A stretch of DNA of 29,129 bases from Perkinsus olseni (Eukaryota; Perkinsozoa; Perkinsida; Perkinsidae). Positions 19,540 through 27,666 of the stretch are shown piece after piece (within the stretch, counting starts at the first letter, position 1; each line of letters opens with the position of its first letter). The stretch covers positions 1-29,129 of the forward strand of contig JABANP010000605.1 of the NCBI GenBank assembly GCA_013115135.1, written 5' to 3'. A program made the position numbers and the translations under genes. The notes below the pieces were generated by a model, which worked only from the letters and a program-made list of their open reading frames with translations, searched no databases and was not told where the DNA came from.

Positions 19540-20147
19540 ATGGATCGGCCTCGTCGGCGAAAAGCCGGGATACGGACGTTTGTCGAAGACAAACTTCTCT
19601 ACAACGAAACTGTGCGGAGGTTTCTACCGAAAGGTGAAGGGAGCAGCCTGGCAACCTGAAGGTCGTGGGGTCGAATCCTTCGTTGGCGTTTCAATGCCTC
19701 ACTGCTGTTGGTGCCTAGCGGAGCGAAGCAAGTTTTTCTCCTTTCAGGTGCTCCCGAAGAGACGTCCCACCGAGACGAAGGTGTGGAAGGCTTCGTGTGG
19801 TGGTGTTACGTACTCACTCTCAGCGTTATGTTCTACTACAAATACAAAATCTGGAAGCGCGATCCGGAGCATGCGAGTAGGGGTGGCGGAGCGAAGAGAA
19901 AATCATCAGGCGGTCTCAGGAGTTCGGAAGGAGGCTTGGCAGAGCTACTACGACCACGTCCAGGACGAGAACGCCGACATGAGAGTGGTAGGGTAATTCT
20001 CGGCGTTCCCGTCCGCATTGTTGTTTGCAGACGACGCCTGAGTTGCCACTGGCAGCCCCGTCCAGGGATCTTTCTATCGACTCGGAGGGCAATAGCGTGA
20101 CCGAGGAGGAGGAGGCAGCCGCTGTGGCCTCTAATAGAGGGGGTTGA
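19540..20147 (+). CDS. Single-pass membrane protein, 4 exons
   Basis: Exons: 19540-19633, 19748-19876, 19920-19987, 20031-20147, with introns of 114, 43 and 43 nt, all GT-AG and in phase, giving 135 residues. The N-terminus is strongly basic (MDRPRRRKAGIRTF). One membrane segment (about residues 48-65, WWCYVLTLSVMFYYKYKIW) is followed by a charged helix (KEAWQSYYDHVQDENADM) and an acidic Ala-rich tail (TEEEEAAAV). The size, basic leader and single helix recall small accessory subunits of the mitochondrial inner membrane complexes, but I recognise no family. The start could also be an 11-nt exon at 19438-19448 spliced over 60 nt, which would add 14 residues. Alternatively, the acceptor at 19508 could receive a trans-spliced leader. 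The next gene begins 102 bases downstream. Confidence 0.7.
19646..19690 (+). other. tRNA-like fragment inside an intron
   Basis: GCCTGGCAACCTGAAGGTCG leads into TGGGGTCGAATCCTTCG. The AAGGTC variable-loop-like stretch followed by a T-arm-like GTCGAATCC resembles the 3' half of a tRNA, but the loop lacks the usual TT and pairing is incomplete. It occupies the first half of the 114-nt intron of the membrane protein gene, whose other introns are only 43 nt. Confidence 0.4.
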
Positions 20148-20249
20148 ACAATCCTTGTGTGCCGGGACATGTGGTGGTTTGTTTCTGGAAGCTTCTGTGG
20201 TGGGTTGTGTTCCTGAGTGGAGGGTCTATCAAAGTAGCTACTGTCGACG

Positions 20250-20844
20250 ATGCCCGCTCCCGCTGTTGGCAACTCTGCTGAGTTCGATGCCTTCCTCAAG
20301 GCTGCCCGATACGGCGACCTCGAGGAAGTGCGCGACCTTCTACGAGGCCGGGCTGAACTGGTACGCCTCGATACACAGTAGAGCTGCCAGGTGATGTCGT
20401 GCTCAGTTGGAGGAGACGGACGCGTTCACGAAGAGCTCGGCGATGCTGTTGGCGGCTGCAAACGGCCATACCGAGGTCGTGAAGGTCCTGCTGGAGAAGG
20501 CCGGTGGTGACGATAGGAAGAAGGCCGTGGTGAACCGAGGTAGCCTAGCAGCACTTATGTTCGGCTCGGGATGCTGTTTCCCGCAGCGAATGGCCAAGGC
20601 AACACCCCTCTTCACTGGGCTGCTCTCAATGGCCATCTCGACGTGTGCAAGATCCTCCTTGGAGCGGGGGCGGATGCCACGGCTGTGAACAAGGCCAAGA
20701 GGACTCCCTACGATGAAGCATTATCCAGGCACTTTCAGGAGGTGATCAGAGACTTCCATCTCCTTCAGAATGCAGTCTTTCCTCCAGGTTTGCGTTTACC
20801 TGGCGAAGTTCTCAGGCCCGGAGTCAGAATCGTCATCATCGTAG
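20250..20844 (+). CDS. Yar1-like ankyrin-repeat protein, 4 exons
   Basis: Exons: 20250-20360, 20407-20539, 20587-20741, 20788-20844, with introns of 46, 47 and 46 nt, GT-AG and in phase, giving 151 residues. Three to four ankyrin repeats are visible: FDAFLKAARYGDLEEVRDLL, then AMLLAAANGHTEVVKVLL, then GNTPLHWAALNGHLDVCKIL and a partial repeat (RTPYDEALSRH). The order, spacing and short acidic Ser-rich end (SGPESESSSS) are close to yeast Yar1. That protein is a cytosolic ankyrin chaperone that protects ribosomal protein uS3 (Rps3) before its assembly into the small subunit. Assignment to that exact function is inference from architecture, because ankyrin proteins are common. The equal intron lengths and restored reading frame make the exon model secure. 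Confidence 0.85.
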
Positions 20845-21453
20845 ATCGACTGATCCACACACAAAACGTTACTTCTCTGTTAACAATATGTTGGCCCTTT
20901 TGAGTTCTCACAGGCGGAGCGAAATGGACCTCAGATGAGCGTTCGCTGATGAGTTGAGGTTTGAAAATCTGGGGCTACAGGACTCTAGCGCAGCTACGGC
21001 ACGTCGGCTTGGAAGCGGATCTCGCCGAGAGAAAGGAAATACCCCAGCTGACGATGACCTCGCTCTGAGAGCAACATTCCTTAGCTTGATGAGCAGGGCC
21101 TATTCAACAGGTTAAACTGTTCCGCGACATGAAAGGTCCTAGTCTAACTGAGCCGTACTGTCGGCGTTTGACTTCAAACTCACACACACACATCCGTTTC
21201 AAGTCCAACTAAGCTGGCTCAGGCGTTGCACTTTTAACTCACACGCACGCGGCAACGTCAATTTCAACCAAAGTTAGTGCTCTAGGGTTCAGCCAAGATC
21301 TGCTCTCCTTAAGTTGCTACTGTAACGCGAGACGTGGAAATTGAAAATAGATGAAAGGGAAAAGCCAAGCCGTAGACGGCAAGAATTGTAACGACGAATT
21401 TGTTGACACATTCGACTGACGAGTAGGTAGCAGAATTGACCGCAGCGACCACC
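20845..21453. other. Convergent intergenic region
   Basis: This lies between the plus-strand ankyrin gene and the minus-strand transporter, so it should hold both 3' ends. It contains a short CA-rich tract near 21180-21192. I see no coding exon or RNA gene. Confidence 0.5.
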
Positions 21454-22812
21454 TTACTTTTCGTAGAACTGTACAACGCCGACAAGACTGACATAAGTTC
21501 CAATAATTACGAAAACAAGACCGAATCCGATGAAGCCGAAGGAGAGCCAGTTGGGGTAGTCCATTGAAGCGTCCATATCTTCCGCCGTCAATATCTCATC
21601 TTTCAATTTACCAACCATCTTGTTGCGCTTATAGTAGACGATTCTGACACAGAATCCGGCAGGAATGATATAACAGATGATAGAGCCCGTCATTGAGCCC
21701 ACCAGATCCAAGACGACCTTGACATCTGGCAGATAAATGGCCACGACTAAAGTGAGCGAAACAGAAATGACGACGATGATAGGACCGATCCACCTGTTGA
21801 GATGACGCCTGCCCGTGAGGCCTTTGATCGTGCTTATCATAGCCGCTCGTAAGGGATATATGTTCAAGGGGTACGCAGCTAGAACTGCTATACCCATTAG
21901 AATGAAAGCGACGGTGACGAAGATGTTGCCCTCGAGGAAGTCCTCTCTCATGCTCTGAATGATGCTCCCTTTCGTTGTGCTTCCGTAGGCCAGAAATCCG
22001 CAGATGCCAACAACCATGTAGACGATGAAGCAGATGAAGACTGACGCCCAAGAGACCTGCCGGAGTGCCTTCTCACTAAATGGGTCCATCTCAGAGTAAA
22101 TGTGCGGTACGTTGACTTGACAGACGTAGGCGAAGATGTACGCAGAAGCAGCGCTGACGACACCACTGAAGCCCTTGCTCGGCCAGAGGTAGGTCGAGAG
22201 CGTATCATTCGGGCCGGCGTAGACACCGTGCTTGATGAGGAGGTAGACGATGCAGATGGCGAGAAAAATGACAGACATGACGCCTGCGAAGCTTATCCAC
22301 CTGACGTTGTTGATGCGCTCGAACAGCGACAGTGGTAAGAGGAAAATATATGCCACCAAGGTCGAGAAGACGGCTCTGTTAAATAGGAGGACACCGTACC
22401 AATCATTGGCATGCGAGGAGCCGATCCACCTCTCGAAGACAGGTGTGAGGAGATCTGCGATCGATATGAGGTAGGCGACCGCGGTGCCGAAGCAGAAGAG
22501 CATCATGGTGATCTCGAAGACGTAGCCCACCCAGTCGTTGTAGTATAGTCGAACGATGTCTTCGAAAGTGTCCTTACCAGAATGAGTTTGAGCCCGACCT
22601 ATCATGTTGATGGAGATGGCCGACATCCACCCAAGAGCCAACAGGAGTACCACCGAGAGGACGATGCCTCCGCTCAGGAAGGAAGAGGGCATCGCCAAAG
22701 CGCCAGCGCCGAGAGTGGCCTTGGCGAGAGTGAACGCGCTGGCGGACTTTCCTCCGGCCCGCAGCAGAACTGGAAGCCTCAGGCGACGACTTGTGGAGGA
22801 TGTAGTTTCCAT
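21454..22812 (-). CDS. AAAP-family amino acid transporter
   Basis: This intronless 452-residue protein starts at the ATG at 22812. About eleven hydrophobic segments are visible, in the pattern of the amino acid/auxin permease family (Aa_trans; SLC38/SLC36, yeast AVT). The first segment carries the typical ATLGAGALAMPSSF motif (residues about 32-45), the unwound substrate-binding region of this LeuT-fold family. Later conserved stretches are FAYVCQVNVPHIYSEM (a family hallmark near TM6), VGICGFLAYG and YPLNIYPLRAAM. The C-terminus is short. It probably moves neutral amino acids, with protons or sodium, across the plasma membrane or an endosomal/vacuolar membrane; substrate and location cannot be read from sequence. 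The N-terminal 20 residues are polar and basic with no signal peptide, as is usual for the family. Confidence 0.9.
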   Translation of the reverse strand: METTSSTSRRLRLPVLLRAGGKSASAFTLAKATLGAGALAMPSSFLSGGIVLSVVLLLALGWMSAISINMIGRAQTHSGKDTFEDIVRLYYNDWVGYVFEITMMLFCFGTAVAYLISIADLLTPVFERWIGSSHANDWYGVLLFNRAVFSTLVAYIFLLPLSLFERINNVRWISFAGVMSVIFLAICIVYLLIKHGVYAGPNDTLSTYLWPSKGFSGVVSAASAYIFAYVCQVNVPHIYSEMDPFSEKALRQVSWASVFICFIVYMVVGICGFLAYGSTTKGSIIQSMREDFLEGNIFVTVAFILMGIAVLAAYPLNIYPLRAAMISTIKGLTGRRHLNRWIGPIIVVISVSLTLVVAIYLPDVKVVLDLVGSMTGSIICYIIPAGFCVRIVYYKRNKMVGKLKDEILTAEDMDASMDYPNWLSFGFIGFGLVFVIIGTYVSLVGVVQFYEK

Positions 22813-23148
22813 TGAGGATGAAGAACGTATGCGACGCGCTGTGTAGAATGCTGGCCGTGGGAGACAGGATCGGGCGTGCGCTACTCTGGATGTCTGTGTA
22901 AAAGATATCTAGCCGTTTCGTGTCTCATCTGTCTCCTCGGTTACTAAGATTTTGAGAGAAGTCTCGTGACTAGTTCAGTTGCATTTGCCCTCCGGAAGCG
23001 CTGTCTTCCATTGATCTCTGCAACATCCCGTCAATCAAGCTATCTACATCAAGAACTCTACTTGCGTTCTAGTCCATTCCCAACTACACCAACCCCACCC
23101 TTCAAGAGAGCATACTACACATTCTACCGGGATTCACAACACTGATCC
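22813..23148. other. Divergent upstream region
   Basis: This region lies between the transporter start (minus) and the acidic repeat ORF (plus) and should carry the transporter promoter. Nothing specific is recognisable beyond pyrimidine-rich tracts near 23070-23110. Confidence 0.4.
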
Positions 23149-23598
23149 ATGTCAAGACCAAGAAGACGTGCTGGTAACTACGCTGACAACGAGGAAGAAG
23201 AAGTCCGTTCTGATCCTCCCTTCTATGAGACCCCCAATGGCCAAGAAGACCGTGAAGACCGTGAAGACCGTGAAGACCAAGAAGGCCAAGAAGACCCCGA
23301 AGACCAAGGAGACTCTGAGCATCATGAGGACCAAGAAGGCCCAGAAGACCCTGTCAACCAAGATGGCGGTGATAATCTTGAAGAGCGTGACCATCCCGAC
23401 GACCACGACCACGACGACGACCCTGGTCTGCCAGCCGGCACTCCCGCTGGTAACCAAAGCAACCACAACGACCTCCTGCCTCCTGATCCTCCATCGGCTG
23501 GTGCTCAAGATCGTGCTCGCGGACCACTCACTGGTGATCGTTCTGCTCCTCGTGTGGTTCTGCAACACGAAGCCGCTAGACGCTATAAGCCGCTATAG
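23149..23598 (+). CDS. Acidic low-complexity ORF built on a minisatellite
   Basis: A 149-residue open frame runs from the ATG at 23149 (MSRPRRRAGNYADNEEEEV). The middle is dominated by Glu-Asp-Arg/Gln repeats (EDREDREDRED, EDPEDQ) and then Asp/His repeats (DDHDHDDDP), ending in a Pro-rich section. A second plus frame is also open over the whole length and would encode a basic Lys/Thr repeat protein, and the minus strand is open too, so coding cannot be proven. If real, it is a disordered acidic protein with no enzymatic domain. It does not resemble its neighbours. Confidence 0.35.
   Translation: MSRPRRRAGNYADNEEEEVRSDPPFYETPNGQEDREDREDREDQEGQEDPEDQGDSEHHEDQEGPEDPVNQDGGDNLEERDHPDDHDHDDDPGLPAGTPAGNQSNHNDLLPPDPPSAGAQDRARGPLTGDRSAPRVVLQHEAARRYKPL
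23240..23345. repeat. Degenerate GAAGACC minisatellite
   Basis: Tandem 9-base units of the type GAAGACCGT repeat exactly about three times near 23250-23280. They then degenerate into GAAGACCAA, GAAGGCCAA and GAAGACCCC variants up to about 23345. The 3-fold unit length keeps several reading frames open, which explains the overlapping long frames here. Confidence 0.75.
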
Positions 23599-23828
23599 CC
23601 TATAAGTTACAAGCGACTAATGCATATTATGCATTACAGTAGATTTCGATTCAATAGGGCCATGATAGTAGTTTATTCATAGGCATATGAAATGTATTAT
23701 TCAGTACTCTATGTTGTTATACTATAGACTTCATAGACTTGATAATGTATTGTATCAACATATTATACTCGGTTCCGGAAGGAGTTCGCTGCTCTATTCT
23801 ACGGAATATTTGGATATGTTGTTCTCAG
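23599..23828. other. AT-rich segment before orphan paralogue
   Basis: Unusually AT-rich for this window, with short self-similar pieces (CGCTATAAGCCGCTATAGCC at 23580-23600 and ATGCATATTATGCAT at 23620-23634). No signal-peptide exon comparable to that of the minus-strand paralogue is visible here. The last part looks like the 3' end of an intron (ATGTTGTTCTCAG). Confidence 0.45.
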
Positions 23829-24432
23829 GATGGTGAATGTGGACCACTAGCCGAAACCTCAATTGACGTCTCTGGGGGGTTGGAAACTCATGGCCATATG
23901 TGCCTGTTACCATTCAATGCCGTCTCCGGTATGGCTTACGCGATCAAATTCCGCAAGGGAGAATCCTTCGGAGGCTCTAGCGCCGTTGTACGAGCCACGG
24001 CCGTCTTATGCGGTGAGATTCAATACAAAATGTAGGCCGGTCGCACACGTCCTTCTCTGTACTCCCTGCCCTGTGTTCCTTTCGGGTTACTGCTTGAACC
24101 TGACTCGGCATAGTACGCCGCACTGAGATCTTCTCCTTTTCAGCGATCAAGGTGGTATCAACGAGATCACAATGGGGGAAGATTCCTACGAAGTTGATTA
24201 TCCAGACCCTCTAAAAGATTTCAACACCAGAGCCTTGGCCATTCTCGACATCAGCTCCGTTAAGGCCTCATGCATGAAGGTTTTTCACGCCTTCCAGAGG
24301 GAAATACTAGGCAAATCTCACGTGAAAGATGTTCTGGATAAGGAGGAATGCACCTCTCTCGAGTCCCATACTTGCGGACTTTACAGGAATACTGTGGGCC
24401 GACGCGCGGCAACTCCCCCTCTGGTCGAATAG
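23829..24432 (+). CDS. Orphan-family paralogue, 5' exon missing
   Basis: Two exons are clear: 23829-24031 and 24144-24432, with a 112-nt GT-AG intron, giving 163 residues without a start. The first begins DGECGPLAETSIDVSGG and ends LCGEIQYK; the second contains DYPDPLKDFNTRALAI and DKEECTSLESHTCGLYRNT. Both align along their length with the minus-strand gene at 25226-26015. They share the spacing of most cysteines, the motifs DP-x-x-x-FN-x-RA and C-x-x-x-x-x-x-C-x-x-Y-x-NT, and an exon of exactly the same size (203 nt). No matching signal-peptide exon is found upstream. The copy may therefore be 5'-truncated and dead, use a diverged leader, or start from the ATG at 23741 without a secretion signal. 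No known family is recognised. Confidence 0.6.
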
Positions 24433-25225
24433 TTGTGCAATCCCACTGAAATGTTAAGATGCTATGTTGATGACGACTAAAGTGATGTTAACCCGATGAG
24501 AAGTTTGTTGGGTTGTGTATGGAGGTAATGGTAAGAGCCAGACCGTCAAGGGCTTCCACTGTAATACACCAGCCCATGAAAAATGTGTTGAAGCATTGTT
24601 GGAGTGATAGCGGATGATAGTAGACGGGGACGTACGCTGCGAAAAGAAAGAAACGTAGTCGGGAATAAGAACGCCGAACCCGAGCTCTACGCGAGGGATC
24701 ACTCGAGGCGGAAATTCCTCGCTCGAGAGAATCTCCGCCCGACCAGTTGACGATTGAGATCGGAATATCATGGGGGGGCCCGTGCGTTTGGTGGGGCATT
24801 TACCAGCGAGATCGCTGGGGCTAGGGAGGGGGGCTGAGGTTGATCTATCTCCCGCCCCCGATGTGCCATCTATTAGCGTCGGGGGTTGTACACCTTCGTG
24901 CGGCATATTTCCGCTACATCATCCAGCTATTGTGGTGCGTCAACGCTCGGCATGGGGGCAAGCTAGCATAGTCTACACGCTCGTTGGCCTATGCCCATGC
25001 AGCTGAATCAAGAAGTCGCAGTTCAGTGCTCGATTGCTTGGTCGCTGTTTCCGCGCCACGCGGCATAGAGGCTTCATTCTCGCATATTGCATTTACGGAG
25101 TTTATGCTCACATGCACGAATAGTGCTGTTACTAACGTAACTCGACACATGTGGATCGCCATGAAGTGCACATCAACATCGTTAAGAACATCATCATCAC
25201 ACTCGTCGCACTCGCAACGATTCAC
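24433..25225. other. Convergent intergenic region between the paralogues
   Basis: This lies between the stop codons of the two convergent orphan paralogues. An open minus-strand frame at 24454-24906 has no recognisable domain and no start context. I see no RNA gene or obvious long inverted repeat. It should contain both 3' untranslated regions. Confidence 0.4.
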
Positions 25226-26015
25226 TCACTCAATATCGGAAGACGAGTCGTCGGCGTATCCAGTATTGCCGTAAATGTCGCAGATATTCGTTATGATTTT
25301 CTCGCACTTATCTTTCCCCAAGACGGCCACAGGTGGTGTCATGTGCATTCTCTCTTGATGAGCATAGAAGAAGTCGAGGCACGACATTCCGAAGGCTCTA
25401 GCATTAAAGGCATCCATCGGATCCACGAAGTCTTCCTTGGGGGGCGGAAATTCATCATAAAGATTCCCCATGCCATTTTGGTGACTGAAAAAAAGGAATC
25501 TTCTGGTATGTATCGGCAAGAGACAGTCCAAAGTCCCCATCCCCACTCACACTCCATAGGTATGTTCACCACAGTGAATGGCCAGGTAAAAGATTCTCGA
25601 CCCTGTTCTCAGTTCTGTGTCCACAGAGTAGGACAGACTACTAGTATTAGTGAATCGAATGCGGCATTCCTCAGACCTCCAGGGTTCAACTGGATCAAGG
25701 AAGAGCGGCGTGCCGTGGTTGGCGGTTTTCGATTCAACAGTACACCCTCCCTCCTGAGAATAACAAGCATGCAAGAAGAATACCTCAGAATAATTGACAA
25801 CATCATGCGGGGACCTCGAGACCGAATTGCGCTACCTCGGCGTCCGAGCGAGGAGCTTGCAAGGCTTCTGAGGCTTGCTCCTTATCTGTGGGCTTGTCAT
25901 ACCTCACCCTGCTTCCCTTGCTTCCGATAGCACCAGAAGCCGCTAAGCCGTACACTTGCAGCACATCAGTCACACAACAGGCGACGGCGGCTATCCAGAA
26001 GATAGAGCTTTGCAT
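25226..26015 (-). CDS. Putative secreted orphan-family protein, 3 exons
   Basis: Exons (minus): 25815-26015, 25551-25753, 25226-25484, with introns of 61 and 66 nt, GT-AG and in phase, giving 220 residues. Exon 1 encodes a signal peptide (MQSSIFWIAAVACCVTDVLQ) and a charged linker (YDKPTDKEQASEALQAP). Exon 2 starts EGGCTVESKT and includes EECRIRFTNTSSLSYSV and HCGEHTYG. Exon 3 has DPMDAFNARAFGMSC, then KCEKIITNICDIYGNT and an acidic end (DDSSSDIE). Six cysteines after the leader suggest disulfides in a secreted or lumenal protein. It is paralogous to the convergent copy at 23829-24432. I recognise no known domain. The donor of intron 2 (GT|GTGAGT) was chosen because it restores phase in both paralogues. 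Confidence 0.7.
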
Positions 26016-26578
26016 AATGATACCGCAAAATACGAAACTACTTCCACAACCAAAAAATGAAGTAACAACATCACGATACTATCGTGACGATAGACGATAA
26101 GTTGGTGCGCGTTAGATCGCCTAGAACGACAATCAGAGATGGCGTGAACGAGCGTCCCTTCAGAGGAAGAAAGGCATGATGAAGCACTCCGGCCCGGAGG
26201 CTGCGGGTTACCCCCGTTCGGGCGATCCGAGTTGAGTATACATACTCTACTGGATACGACGGAGCGGTACAGTGTGACTTCCATACACGTGGCATGAACA
26301 ACGAGGATGATTCCGGGAAAATCTTCGCTCGAAACACCGCTTTTCCGATCGATTCATCTTCGAGCGTACTGACCACTGGAATGATCTCTCTTGCGCTCAA
26401 ACCGATCGCTGCGAGACAAAATGCCGTTTACGAAGTAGACAAGGTTAGTTGTCAGCCGTATCGGTGTCACAACGGCGTGCGGGACACGCGCGCGTTACAG
26501 GATGCTCGGGTCGGTGTAAACGTCGGCGTAGCGCGTTGCGCTGTTACGGCCGGTTAACGTGTCTCATAGTTAAGCGAT
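26016..26578. other. Upstream region and retroelement junction
   Basis: This contains the upstream region of the secreted orphan gene (minus), short palindromes, and a coding-like plus frame at 26294-26440 (for example MISLALKPIAARQNAVYEVD) that ends at a possible donor. The retroelement fragment begins near 26570, right after an in-frame TAG, and no reverse-transcriptase palm motifs are found upstream of it. Confidence 0.4.
26071..26093. promoter_or_regulatory. Overlapping palindromes upstream of orphan gene
   Basis: TCACGATACTATCGTGA is a perfect 17-nt palindrome (8-nt arms, one central base) and overlaps CTATCGTGACGATAG (7-nt arms). They lie 56-78 bases upstream of the start codon of the secreted orphan gene. 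They could be a binding site for a dimeric regulator or a structured leader, but this is based on position and symmetry alone. Confidence 0.3.
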
Positions 26579-27418
26579 TTGATCCTCTTTCTCGGCCCTT
26601 CCCTTGGTCCGACCAAGTTGGTCGCCGATAGGAGGCCGTCGGTCACAGTTCACGAGGACATTCTGCGGTCAATCCGCGACATACTAGGTCAGGCCCTCGC
26701 CCAAGGGTGTGTGACCGCCAAGGTCTTGTCCAAGCTGTTGGGGAAGCTGATCTTCGCCACACAGTGCATGAAGGAGCTGAAAGGTTTTCTGCAACCGCTT
26801 TTCGCCTTGCTGAAGGCATTCGAACGGGCCAAAAGAGATGGCAGGCTATTCTCGGCGCGCATCAGCAAGGATACGGCGACACGCCGCGCTCTGAGTTTCT
26901 GGCAAGAGGTTCTGACTCGTCCTCCGATCAGGGCTCTTCCCCTCGCGGCCGATCCCAGCGGGTTATCCGTTGTGGCGGCATCGGACGGTTCGACGACTCA
27001 CATCGCCGGCTGGGCAGCAACGTCCAAGTGCGGGGTATGGTTCCGTCTCAAGGTGTCTGATGAATCGCTGGGTCGCTGGGCGTATCATCTCAAGGAGGGA
27101 ACCCCCTGTCACAAGGATATTTCCTTCCTGGAACTCCTGGCGGCGGCGGCTCTTCAGTTGTGCTACCGACTCTCGGAGTCGCTAGAGGCCTCCGGCTCCC
27201 GCGACCCTAGGATATTCCTATGGTGCGACAACATGTCGGTGGTGCACATTCTTTCCAAGCTGTACTCCCCCACCTCGCTATCGGACGTGCTGCGAGCCCT
27301 TGCGAAGTGGTACGGGAGGGTCGCTGACAAGACTCTGGTGGCTCACATTCGCTCCGAAAGCAACTGGCTAGCGGACGCCCTCTCTCGCGATGCGCCGGTG
27401 GAGTTTCCACCGAACTGA
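26579..27418 (+). pseudogene. DIRS-like RT C-terminus and RNase H
   Basis: This open frame of 279 codons has no ATG start and is preceded by an in-frame TAG, so it is a remnant. The first part (LFLGPSLGPTKLVADRRPS, then LSKLLGKLIFATQCMKELKGFLQPLF) corresponds to the end of the RT palm and the thumb. The RNase H domain follows with all four expected acidic residues: Asp in AASDGSTT, Glu in SFLELLAA, Asp in LWCDNMSV and Asp in WLADALSRD. The RT active site itself is absent. The frame is otherwise intact, which suggests a fairly recent loss or insertion. The tyrosine recombinase ORF starts about 250 bases downstream. Confidence 0.75.
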
Positions 27419-27666
27419 CGGAGGAGCGCAACCCGCTCGAGGGCATCGATACGTTGAGCTAGCCGGTCGTCTGTCCTTCGTCGTCGAGTGCCCGCGTGGG
27501 CCGCAGAAGTTGCGCATGTGAGAGTGTTAGCTTGTTTCGTTTGACAGGTGTGTTGCGTCAAATAGTTCCACTCCAAGTCAGGCAACCTTCTCACGTCGCC
27601 CGCAGTACGGCCGGTCCCTCGCCTAAACCAGGATATAATGGTAAAAGAGAGGAGGTTTTCAGAAAT

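Noticed and set aside
24454..24906. Minus-strand frame of 150 codons between the orphan paralogues
   Set aside because: No similarity, no obvious start context, and a composition typical of translated noncoding sequence.
25151..25930. Plus-strand open frame of 259 codons
   Set aside because: It is antisense to the three-exon secreted orphan gene, whose exons are confirmed by similarity to the convergent paralogue.
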